From Eulemur rufifrons (taxonomy: Eukaryota; Chordata; Mammalia; Primates; Lemuridae), in assembly GCF_041146395.1 (NCBI RefSeq), contig NC_091006.1:2982001-3046000 (forward strand): a DNA stretch of 64,000 nucleotides, read 5' to 3'. Both the position numbers and the translations under genes were made by a program. Shown here piece after piece: positions 1-42,344 of this stretch (positions within the stretch are counted from its first letter, which is position 1; the number at the start of each line of letters is the position of its first letter). The notes below the pieces were generated by a model. The model was not told the DNA's origin and ran no database searches. It worked only from the letters and a program-made list of their open reading frames with translations.

Positions 1-94
1 GGGCACACTTTTAACACTGAGCTGAGCATTGCAAAAGCGATCCGTGTAACCAGAAACATTTGTACCCCCGTAATACTCTTAAATAAAAAAAACA
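1..94 (+). repeat. 3' end of an L1 retrotransposon with poly(A) tail
   Basis: The segment ends in a TTTGTACCCCCGTAATA-like motif followed by an A-rich tail, the usual 3' terminus of primate L1 copies. Only the last part is in the window, so the element continues to the left. It lies in a TDRD12 intron. Confidence 0.6.
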
Positions 95-1044
95 GGGTGA
101 CATAGTGTCACATGTCTGAGCTCTGTTGCCCTCCCCACTCTTCCTGGCCCTTATCTTCCTTCATCCCTCTTGCCCCTGGTGGGACAGTTTGGAGGTCTCA
201 TTGGGGCTCTGGCTTCACCCACTGTGGGAGCAGAGGACACCCTCCAATTCAGCTGCTCTTGTCACGTTGGCCGGTGCGTTTTCAGTGAACACCCATTGCC
301 TCTTTGGAGGCCTCTGTCCTGGGTCTGTCCGATGCTCTTTTGCTTCCCTCTGTCTCTTCCTGCACAGGCACAGACACGGGCTCCATGCGGCTCTCGTCAG
401 CACGGGCCTCGACTCCCTCTCCTAGGTGACTGCTCGGCACTCTTGGCACCTGCTCGGGGCAGCCAGGGCTCCCTGTCCCACGCAGATCGTTTCTGCTCCC
501 TGCACGCTGCCGTCCCCCTCGCACACAGAGAGCCCTGCGCACCCCGGCCTGCGAGGGCTTGCCTTCCTGACCACACACGAGCTGTGGCATATCTGTCTAC
601 TCCTGGGTTGCTTTCATCTCTGCCTCTCTGGTGGTTAGCGGTATACAGTAGGCTCTTAATAAAATGCTGCTTGTTACATGAAAAAAGATCAGAAGAAGCT
701 AAAGAGACAGCAGTGTTATTTTAAGAAAAAATTTTATAAAAGTGTAGATTTTTATAAAAGTAAAGAAAGTAACACTGCTATCTAATAATGAAGTTTTAAA
801 ATAATGAAATTTGCAAAAGAAATTGTCCATTAGATTTAAAGTGAAGCTATAATTATTTGGAATATGGTAAGGTATTTGTTTTGCTTTGTTTTGGTTTTTG
901 CCCAGTTTTCTAGTTTATTTTTAAATTCTTGGTTATACACGTGGGGTCCTTAAGTTAGGTGCTGATTTCTGCAGGTTCAGGGAGTGTGCATATCTTTGGC
1001 TTAGATTGTTTGTTTTCTGGATATGTTTACTATCTATGTTTCAG

Positions 1045-12568
<11,524 letters not shown>

Positions 12569-14535
12569 GAATGTGCGTTAAATCCTGGGAGCGGCTGGAA
12601 GGCGCTGAGCAGAAACGGACGTTGCCACGTGCTGGGAAGTGAGGACATTCACAGCCAGACCTTTTCACCTGGTGCCGGGACTGGTAATGGTGAGAAATTC
12701 TCAGTGGGTTTAGAAATGGGCTGGTAAGAAGACGACTGTGGAAGGAGAGAAAGCAGAGAGAGGAAGTGTGGTCTAACCGCCCGGCCCTTGGAGCTCGACT
12801 GGCAGCAGAGCCCGGCGCTCGTTCGGGTAACAGAATGTCCTCTCTGGAGTTAGTCCGTTTGGTTTGGTTTGGTGTTTTCATTTAGACCTACGTTTGGTCC
12901 CTTGCTAAAACCTGGTCGTAGGCGTGCGGGCTGGGGCTTCCAGCTCACAGACTCACTCTCAGCCACGAGTGAGCTGGGGTTTGACATAGCCGTCCGTGTG
13001 TGCAGGACGTTAGGTATTGTTAAGATATTGGTAGCTACTAAGAGTAAGTTCGCTTCTGATGAAGAGAGAGTCCAGGGATAAAAATGAGATTGCCTCAGCG
13101 ATGCCAGCAAGACCCAGCGCTTTCTGGAGGTGACGCTGCTGCTTCTAAATAGTATCTTGGACAGACAGAGTCCTGAGCAAATGAGACAAAGGTTTCTTTT
13201 TAGTGGAAGCTGAACAGGACCTGTGCGGTACCTGGAGGTAACCTCGAACACCTGGAGATGGTGGTCATGACCATAAAGCATCCGTGCCCCCCTGAAGGGG
13301 TAAGGCTGTAGCACCTGGGGTCACCTCATTCCCTGGGAGGGGAGTGTGCAGGCAGGGCCACGTGGACAGGAGTGCCCGAGGCCGGCTTGCTCTGCTCACT
13401 GCGAAAGTCACCAAGGTGAGCTGCTGGGAAATTTAAAGCCCCACGCACTTCCTCAGGAGGCTTTAAGCGTCGCTAGAAGTGGAGAAGAACACAGACAGAA
13501 CATGACTATCGCGTGACTGCCCCAAGATCTTTAACTTTTTACATCAAAAAGCAAGATGTCCCAGTTTATGTATGGCCCAGATATGAGCCACCGCTCGCAT
13601 CCAGCTGTCCCATGAGCAGGTCTGGAGCACGCCCCGCCTCAGTTTCCTCATCTGTAAAATAAGACATCCTTAGGGAGTGCCACAGGGTATGGCTGGGTCA
13701 GGCTACTTTCCTGCGCAGCGGCTTGGTCAGGGGCCCAGACCACTGCCTCCCTGGGAGGATGTGGCGTCCCCCCCGGACGCTTCCAGGAGCATGTCCTGCT
13801 GCTGTGATTGTCGTAGGTTGGCCAGCAGATCTCACATCGGCCCGTGAAGTAAGACAGTGCTTTTCCTTTTTCTTAGCTAAACTGAGCAGGTTCTTCAGGA
13901 ACTAGAAAGTTCTGTTGTCTTTGCTGGCAAAGGTTTTGACTCTGGAGCTCTTCTGCATGTCCTCGTCAGTGTGGCTTTGTCTCAGGGCTGCTCTCGCTCT
14001 GTCGGAGGTCGGGCTCGGGGACTGGGCCTCCTGAGACGGTCCTGGTGGCTTGCCGTGAGCGCAGCTGCCTGCCCTTTGTGCTCGGGGTGTTGAGTCTCTT
14101 CTGTGAAAAGCAGGCAGTAATGGCAAGTCACAGAGCCGCAGGGAGGTGTGTTTGCTACGTGCAAAGGGGTCCTCCCCGCGAAGACACAGGGCGAATTCTC
14201 TTGTGTGGTTAGTTCACAAACAGCTAAATGAAAGTGTTGAGGAGGAAGGCTGTATGTTTAAAGCTCAATTTCTTTTTTTCAGACATTCAATTTTTCTAAT
14301 ACTTGAAGCTCTGAATAATATTTTGTAGGACATAGGATGCTGACTGTGTAAACAATTAGTATTTTTTTTCTGTACTTCTATTAATATGTGTGATTTCAAG
14401 TTTTGGGTAAATTTCTGAAATGGAGGTAAAAGTACTTTTATCTCTGTGCTTCCAAAATTGCTCACACACTTACACGGTTGTGGTGTGAACGTCTTTTGTG
14501 GAGTAGCATCAATAAAATTTCAGTGTTTCCACAGA
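12569..14535 (+). other. TDRD12: TDRD12 3' UTR (predicted)
   Basis: About 2 kb of non-coding sequence runs from the TGA to an AATAAA at 14511-14516. A second AATAAA at 14580-14585 lies in a 16-bp palindrome and could extend the transcript to about 14600. A MIR-like patch (cctcagtttcctcatctgtaaaat) lies at 13635-13665. The exact end needs transcript data. Confidence 0.55.
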
Positions 14536-14578
14536 AATGTTACTTTTTACTTTTTTTAAACAATATTTTCCAAATGCC

Positions 14579-14594
14579 AAATAAAATTTTATTT
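14579..14594. terminator. Palindromic bidirectional poly(A) signal between convergent genes
   Basis: AAATAAAATTTTATTT is a perfect 16-bp palindrome, so it presents AATAAA on both strands. It sits between the ends of TDRD12 (+) and SLC7A9 (-), about 65 nt after the first TDRD12 hexamer and about 290 nt past the nearer SLC7A9 hexamer. Confidence 0.5.
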
Positions 14595-14865
14595 ACCACA
14601 CTTTCTGCTTTGACTGCATGCCAGTGAGGGCTTCTGTGGAGCCAGGGATGCTGACCAGTGACAAGGCCCTGTGAGCACATGCCTTGGAAGGTTCCAGAAG
14701 GGCAGTTAGCTTTGCAGTGGGGGCCTTGGCATTCAGCCTGCACAGACCTGCCACGTTGGTTTTTGGGGTAGGTGGTAGCTAGTAAAACATTAGCACTGTA
14801 ATAATCTATATCAATTAAAGCAAAAATGTCATCAGTTTTATATAAAAGAAGAGACCTTATTGGTC

Positions 14866-15159
14866 ATCGAGTTTAAGGAACATCCTTTATTCAAGTCAGT
14901 GTGATGTGCCACCACAATGGTGGTAGTTTCTGTGTCCACCTCTGTTAGGTGACATCTTCACCTGATAACTGTAACACACACCTGTCACTTCTCTCATCTG
15001 GAACCCCACCCAGAGAATTAAGAATATCTAAAAATAACATTATCAACATCTGAATACGTTTTTTTCTTAAGAAAAAAAATCAGAAAGAAATAACCACAAA
15101 TATTGCTTATAAAAATAAATTCATCACAGCCTTGGCTTGGCTGTAAGAGGCAGCACTTG
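14866..15159 (-). other. SLC7A9: SLC7A9 3' UTR (predicted)
   Basis: Downstream of the SLC7A9 stop on the minus strand, the first AATAAA (TTTATT on +) is at 14886-14891, predicting a roughly 290-nt UTR. A distal alternative would use the palindrome at 14579-14594. Confidence 0.5.
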
Positions 15160-35990
<20,831 letters not shown>

Positions 35991-36679
35991 TTTCCGCTCC
36001 TGCGTGTCCCAGGAGGCTGCAAGCGGGTCACGGGCGGAATCGCGGTTCAGCACACGCGGGCCGGACGGGAACGCGAGCCCCGCAAGGGCTCCGTCGGCCA
36101 AAGCGCCGTGGAGCCGGCTCCGAAAGCAAATCCTTAGCCAGTGCTTCCGGAGAGGACGGCTGTCGGTCCCTTAGGGACGGTTTGCTCAGCCCCAGAAGTA
36201 AAGATGGGTCATTAATACTGTGCAGGCCGCAAGGAACAAAGCTCTCCGTGCTCCCTTCCAAAGCTGAGGTGCTCGTGTCCCCTCCCCGCCAGCCCCTGCT
36301 CCGGTCCCTGTCCCTGTGCTACCATCTCTCTCCTCTCCCTCCACAGGGACACGCTTGGAAGTCATTCTATTTCTATGATCCAAGTTCATTTCTTTCAAAA
36401 GCAAAAAGAAATATTTTAAAGCACACTGGAACACACTTAGGGCATCCAGCCTGCGGAAGGCTGGTGTCTCGTGGTTCCTCCCCAGGACGCAAGCGCCTCA
36501 CACGCGACAGATCACAACGCAGGCGCTTTTTCATCCGGGGATGGAAGGAATGAAAGTTGCAGAGGAAACCAGCTCACGACTGCACAGAGCCGGCCACGTA
36601 CTGCACCCTCTCTCTGAGCGAACCCTCTGCCCAGGTCCCGCCGGGAGAGCAGGCGGCGTCCGTTCCCCGCCGGCCTTAC

Positions 36680-36770
36680 CTCCGCCCTTGACCTTGCAGA
36701 GCCGGATGAGCCGTCTGTCCCGCCGCTCGCCCGCGCCTGCACAGCTGAGCCCCAGAAATGGCCATGTCTT
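36680..36770 (-). other. SLC7A9: Candidate SLC7A9 non-coding exon 1
   Basis: A strong donor (GGCGGAG|GTAAGG, exon end at 36680) lies about 0.66 kb upstream of the start-codon exon in GC-rich sequence. The human gene has a non-coding first exon. The 5' limit is a guess; the HNF1 site lies just beyond it. Confidence 0.4.
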
Positions 36771-36811
36771 GTGCCCAGCAGTGGAGGAAGCCAGAGGTAC
36801 AGAGGTCACAA

Positions 36812-36824
36812 GGTAATCATTAAT
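36812..36824. promoter_or_regulatory. HNF1-type binding site upstream of SLC7A9
   Basis: GGTAATCATTAAT matches the dyad consensus GTTAATNATTAAC at 11 of 13 positions (including the N). It lies about 130 bp upstream of the candidate exon-1 donor. HNF1 factors drive many renal and intestinal apical transporter genes, which fits SLC7A9. Confidence 0.5.
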
Positions 36825-38451
36825 CACCGTTTTTTTTCAAAGCAACGGAGCTTAGATACACTACACAAAAAGGGGAGGGTCAGGAGAGCCAGTTTCTCTC
36901 CAAAAATACTTTTGTTCCTTTGTGTCTAGATCAATGTCTTAAAAAAAAAAAAAAAAAAGAAAAAAGAAAAGAGAAAAAACCACAAAACAAAAAACAAACA
37001 GATTGGCCCAAATCAGCTACATTCTATAAGGAGAACTCTCTCTAAAGAATAGAAACAATGCTTTTAAAAGATAAAAATCTCTGGAAATCGGAGGAGATAA
37101 ACTTTGGAGCCAACTCATTTAGTACCTTAATGGGCTGTATTTACAGCTCAAGTCAGGCAGCAAATAGTAGCTGCCTCCCACCACGCAGGGCCCTCAGCCT
37201 GCCTTCGGGGGCCTGTCCTGCCTCTGCCCTCTGCCAGCGGCTGGGTCCGGCACCACCTGGGACCTCGTGTGGCCTCACTGCAGCCCCGGCCACAGGCCTG
37301 TCAGGTTTGGCAGATGTGCTGTTCAAATACCCTGGTCCCACATGCAGCGGGCAGAAGAGGGAGAAGCCCACACAACGTCATCAGCCCCACGCTCTCACTT
37401 GCCCCATGGGGAAACCGAGGCCAAGGCCCATGAAGCACAAAGCCACAGAGCTCTGGCCCCATCCAGGGCTCCGTGGAACTGGCTCTTTCCCTTGGGGAGG
37501 GAGCAGAGGTTCTGCAGCTGTGCTCAGAGGGGTCCGGGCAGAGCCACCCCTCCCCAGCCAGCAGATAAGGCTCCCCTGGGACCCAGCCAGCAGATAAGGC
37601 TCCCCTGGGAAGGAAGTTCCTTATCGGAGAGGCAGGAGGACAGCAGGGGCACAGCCTGGAGCATTGTTGCTGTTATCTCCAGCCAGAACTTAGCATCCCA
37701 GGTATCAGGATGGGACCAAAGGTCGTGTCTCTGGGGGTGATGTAGGAGCACTTTGGGGCTGGCAGACCCGAGAGGGGACAGAGTTCTAAGGGTCACCTCT
37801 TAAAGCCATCAGGAGAACATGGGGACCCTTGCTGTCCCAGAGCCAGAATCCCCATTTAGAAATTTGTCACCTTCCCTCCTAGGAGGGCCAAGCCTGTTCG
37901 CCTGCCTGCCATGCCCAGAGCCGTGCGCAGAGTGCCTGGGTGCTCACCTGCCTTTCAAACACTGTCACACTCAGATCACAGCACCCGGCCCATCTGAATT
38001 TGCACAACGCCGTGCAACACTCCCTGGATCAGGACTGCGCCCAGCAGGCTGGTGTTCTAACAGAAGCCACTGAGGAAAGCAGGGTGGGACAGTGGTCCCC
38101 AGTGGACCCAGGCAGCCCTGCAACCCACCCACCAGCCACGTGGCCTGGTGGTTACTGAGCCCCTCGGCAAGGATCAGGTTCTCAACCTGTAAAATGGGCC
38201 AGTAACAAACAGCACCCCCGGGAACCATGAGACTGCAGGTTACACACTGAACTTGAGCGCTCCGTGAACACAGAGCACCCCTGGTTTTCAGCAGTCTGGA
38301 ATATCTGGATGTGAGCACCCTTTGCCCAGTCAGAGATCTCGGCTTCAGTGATTTCTGGTTCATGGTGAGCATTTCCTAAAGCCGTGCTTCTCACCCGCAC
38401 ACCCACAGGGTGAGTAGTCAACAGTTACCATAGGTTGGGTTTTTGTTCATG
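36825..38451. other. Intergenic region upstream of SLC7A9
   Basis: It holds A-rich simple sequence (36939-37000), a MIR-like patch near 37390-37440, and a perfect 29-bp tandem duplication (37553-37610). No gene is recognised; the open frames at 37058-37740 have no support. Confidence 0.45.
37553..37610. repeat. Perfect 29-bp tandem duplication
   Basis: Copies at 37553-37581 and 37582-37610 are identical. The unit contains AGATAAGG, a GATA-type motif, so the duplication doubles that site. Confidence 0.9.
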
Positions 38452-38464
38452 GAAAATAATACAG

Positions 38465-38737
38465 GGCCGAGGCGGGTGGATTGCTCAAGGTCAGGAGTTC
38501 GAGACCAGCCTGAGCGAGACCCCGTCTCTACTAAAAATGGAAAGACATTATATGGACAACTAAAAAATCTATATAGAAAAAATTAGCCGGGCATAGTGGC
38601 GCATGCCTGTAGTCCCAGCTACTCGGGAGGCTGAGGCAGTAGGATCGCTTAAGCCCAGGAGTCTGAGGTTGCTGTGAGCTAAGCTGACGCCACGGCACTC
38701 ACTCTAGCCTGGGTAACAAAGTGAGACTCTGTCTCAA

Positions 38738-38773
<36 letters not shown>
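38465..38773 (+). repeat. Lemur-type Alu, 5'-truncated, with 13-bp target-site duplication
   Basis: It starts at GGCCGAGGCGGGTGG and contains the GGACAACTAAAAAAT linker, ending in about 33 As. GAAAATAATACAG flanks it at 38452-38464 and 38774-38786. Confidence 0.93.
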
Positions 38774-38775
<2 letters not shown>

Positions 38776-39129
38776 AAATAATACAGATTTGATTTAAAAA
38801 CCAAAAATTTCCCCAGTTCCTCTTCAAGACTGAAACCATCCTCACGGGGTTAACAGGAATTATTATACATGCCGGGTTCTGGGCAGAAATATCGCTATAA
38901 TTAAGCGTCAATCAGTGCACTTTGGCCCACTTCCCTGCAACGCCAGTCACAGCACTAGACACTGACAATTGGCGTCCCCATCGTCCTACAGATGGAATCT
39001 CTGACGTGAGAATAGTAAGACTTTTGTTTCGGAATTGCTCAAGATGTTGTTCGGATCCCGATTCCAGTGGAAAGGCTGAGGAGGAACCGTGAAGGTTCCC
39101 CGTGGAGGAACCGCAGCAGGAGAATGCGG

Positions 39130-39875
39130 TTTCTTCATCTCCCTGTCCCGAGACTTCACCTGACACTCTCAGACCAATCAACGATCCATTGTCACACCTT
39201 GGCCCACTACACGCCAAACCCCATAAAATCCCCAGACTCCTCAGAGAGGTGCATTTGAGGTTTCCTTCTGTCTGCTTGTTCAAGGCCCCACGACTACACC
39301 TTTCTCTGCTGCAACCCGGTGTCGCAGTGTATTGGCTTGGTGTGTGCATCTGCATCCTGCTGCGTGCATTGTGCTGCGTGCATTGTGCTGCGTGCATCTA
39401 CATCCTGCATCGTGCTGCATGCATCCTGCATCCTGCTGCATGCATCTGCATCCTGCATCGTGCTGCGTGCATCCTGCATCCTGCTGTGTGCATTGTGCTG
39501 CCTGCATCCTGCATCCTGCATTGTGCTATGTGCATCCTGCATCCTGCATTGTGCTATGTGCATCCTGCATCCTGCATTGTGCTGTGTGCATCTGCATCCT
39601 GCCGCGTCCATCCTGCTGCGTGCATCCTGCTGCGTGCATTGTGCTGCATGCATCGTGCTGCATCTGCATCCTGCTGCGTGCATTGTGCTGCATGCACCTG
39701 CATCCTGCATCCTGCTGCATACATCGTGCTACATCTGCATCCTGCCACACGCATTGTGCTGCATGCATCTGCATCCTGCTGCATGCATCGTGCTGCATCT
39801 GCATTCTGCTGTGTGCATCGTGCTGCATGCATCTGCATCCTGCATCGGGCAAGGGACCTGTTACAGTTACAAGGC
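39130..39875 (+). repeat. LTR-derived sequence (class I ERV-like) with expanded 3' part
   Basis: Segments such as CCCCATAAAATCCCCAGAC, then TTTCTCTGCTGCAACCCGGTG, and after the minisatellite TCGGGCAAGGGACCTGTTACA look like the R/U5 part of a gammaretrovirus-like LTR. No coding retroviral genes are seen. Ends are uncertain. Confidence 0.45.
39342..39846 (+). repeat. GCATCCT/GCATCGTGCT minisatellite, about 0.5 kb
   Basis: It is built of short modules (TGCATCCTGCA, TCGTGCTGCG, TGTGTGCAT) in a shifting higher-order order, inserted between two LTR-like pieces. All three + frames and more than one - frame stay open for much of it because module lengths keep avoiding stops. The Cys/Ala/Ile/His-rich translations are an artefact of the repeat. 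Confidence 0.9.
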
Positions 39876-40079
39876 CTTTGGCTGACTGTGGACCAGCTCT
39901 ACTACCACGTGGCTGAGGTTTTACCTCCGTGCAGCCAATTCCCTCTTACAGTTATTTCCTAGGAACCTTCCTACAACTCCATTATTTCTTAAGTTTCTGC
40001 TAAAGCTCTTGACCTTCACTCTCAGACTGTGCTTTTATCTGATCACAAAGGTGCTTGCAGTTTAAAGATATTAATGACA

Positions 40080-40960
40080 TCTACATTTTATCTTACGTTT
40101 GGTACATATTTAGTTCCTATTGGGGAGGGGAAAGTGGCTCCTTCGGCCCTTCTAGGTTCTTTGGTTGGGCTACGAGTTGACATAAGACAGATTAACAGGA
40201 GAAAAACTGTTTCAATCATGTGCACGAGGATGAAAGTCGCATGAAACATGGAGGGCCAGATGATTGACACTCATACAGCATCCTGAACCACAGAAAAGAG
40301 CAGGGGATGGGGGTGTCTGTGGGTGGCAGAGACAAGCCATAGGAGGATGCTGGAAGGAAATGCCTGGTGAATAAAGCCTGTCTTCTTGTGCAGATGAGAA
40401 GTCTCTCAGGTACTAAAAGTTGCCCGTGAGCAGCCCTCTTCCTGATTTACTAATGAAGATTTCCTTCCTAGACATAAATTTCTTTTATAAAAGGGCAGCT
40501 CTTCAGAGCTACTCTTGTGTCTACAGTTTCTCAGAATAAGTAGCTCAAAATATGCCAAAGCCTACGCTGGGTGGTGCACCTGGTCTCCACAGTCATTCTG
40601 GGGCCGTGTGTCCTGCACCCCAACATTCCCTTCCCCCATGATGGTTTGCACAGACGCGATGCAGATCCATCTCCCATCGCCTCTGGGCTCCGCCCAGGGA
40701 ACCTTCTTCTCCATTCACCTTCCTCGTGGCAAAGGCAGGGTCCCTGGCAGACATCCAGGCAAAAGCTGGATCTTCCTTTACCACTTAAAACTTGTTCCAG
40801 ACCCACCTGCGAGTTTTCAAACTTTTCCCTATGCATTCAGCTCACTCTTATCTTCCTTTCCACGGCTGCCAAAAGTAGCTTGGGCCTTTGGGGGATCCCA
40901 AAGACAGATATGACAGGTGTAACCCAGACGTAAGAGGTGTTCACGCCCCCACCTCGATTC
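40080..40960. repeat. Probable LTR-derived, unclassified
   Basis: It contains TTTTATAAAAGGGCAGCTC, a TATA-like promoter motif, and blocks such as GACATAAGACAGATTAACAGG that look retroposon-like. I cannot assign a family. Confidence 0.3.
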
Positions 40961-40996
40961 CAGTCGCAACTCAGGGTGAGTCAGCAGGGTGTGCAA

Positions 40997-41199
40997 AGTC
41001 CTCCAATGCAAGGACTCACAGTCTGGCCATAAAACAATTAGCAAGGAAAGCAAATTTCAAAACTTATCTATCTAGATCTATATATATCCAAGAACTTAGT
41101 CCTCCAATGCAAGGACTCACAGCCTGGCCATAAAACAATTAGCAAGGAAAGCAAATTTCAAAACTTATCTACAATCTAGATCTATATATATCCAAGAAC
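40997..41199. repeat. 101-bp direct tandem duplication
   Basis: The unit starting AGTCCTCCAATGCAAGGAC at 40997 recurs at 41098. The copies differ by few changes (for example cagtctgg/cagcctgg, and a CAA insertion before TCTAGATC). Confidence 0.9.
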
Positions 41200-41734
41200 T
41201 ATGGGAATAGTGTAATTCTGCCTTTGGCCTTTGTCTGTCATTTTTATGTGCTCCAAGTAACACAGTTTTTCACAGATAACCTGCTTGGGGAAACCAGTGC
41301 TGTTTCAGAGAATCATCATCTCTTTTTTTCTAAAACAGGACTTCTTCCCATCCTGCTCCCTAAACCCACACCCGAAACTTATCACTGTTCGTTACTGTTG
41401 TTCCTTCCTCAACCGCGGCGATCATGCATGAGGAAAAGTCGTGTTAGCTGGTGAGGCTGCACACAGAGGGTTCTGCATAATTAAATATCTTCAATAAAGA
41501 GTTACAGTTTTTGGTCATCTTGTTTCTATCTGCCCAGCAGTCACGCTAGTGGGCTACCCACCAACCAAAGAGCCCAACTCCTCCAGCCCTGGGGGAGGGC
41601 TCAGGACCCCTGCTCAGGCAAGAGGCCACTCTTTCCCAGGATTTGTATCCTGAGTGGGGAAGTGCAGGGAAGGCTGACGATGTCCACCTCCTGAGACCCC
41701 CAAGCTATCCTGGTTTCTGTCCTTCTCAAAACAT

Positions 41735-41862
41735 GGTGGGTAAGCTGGGTGTGGTGGCATGTGCCTGTGGTCCCAGCTGCTTGGGAGGCTGAGGCGGGAG
41801 AATCGCTTGAGCCCAGGATTCAAGTCCAGCCTAAGCAATATAGCAAGATTGCATCTCTAAAA
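41735..41862 (+). repeat. Alu left-arm fragment
   Basis: AAGCTGGGTGTGGTGGCATGTGC to ATTGCATCTCTAAAAAAATTAAA, a monomer-length old Alu or FLAM. Confidence 0.7.
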
Positions 41863-41990
41863 AAATTAAATAGGTGGGAGCCACCCAGTGTACAATTCCA
41901 AAATATTTCCTTCTTTCCCTTAACATTTCTGTAGTTTCTGTTGCAACCCAACCGTGTGCTCCACACACTACACATGGGCCCTTCATTTTC

Positions 41991-41996
41991 TATTCT

Positions 41997-42027
<31 letters not shown>

Positions 42028-42344
42028 GAGACAGAGTCTCACTCTGTTGCCCCAGCTAGAGTGCTGTGGCATCAGCCTAGCTCACAGTAACCTCAAACTC
42101 CTGGGCTCAAGCGATCCTCCTGCCTCAGCCTCCCGAGTAGCTGGGACTACAGGCATGTGCCACCATGCCCGGCTAATTTTTCTATATATATTTTTAGCTG
42201 TCCATATAATTTCTTTCTATTTTTTAGTAGAGACAGGGGTCTTGCTCTTGCTCAGGCTGGTCTCGAACTCCTGAGCTCAAACAATCCGCCCGCCTCAGCC
42301 TCCCAGAGTGCTAGGATTACAGGCGTGAGCCACCGCGCCCGGCC
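41991..42344 (-). repeat. Lemur-type Alu with 13-bp target-site duplication
   Basis: T-rich tail, reversed dimer with the linker, ending GCGCCCGGCC. GCCCTTCATTTTC lies at 41978-41990 and 42346-42358. Confidence 0.93.

Noticed and set aside
39102..39962. Long open frame (286 codons, + strand) and similar frames on both strands
   Set aside because: It lies on the stop-poor minisatellite. The peptide is a simple Cys/Ala/His repeat with no start context, splice sites or family.
40997..41199. CRISPR-like direct repeats
   Set aside because: Only two adjacent long copies without spacers in a primate genome; it is a simple tandem duplication.
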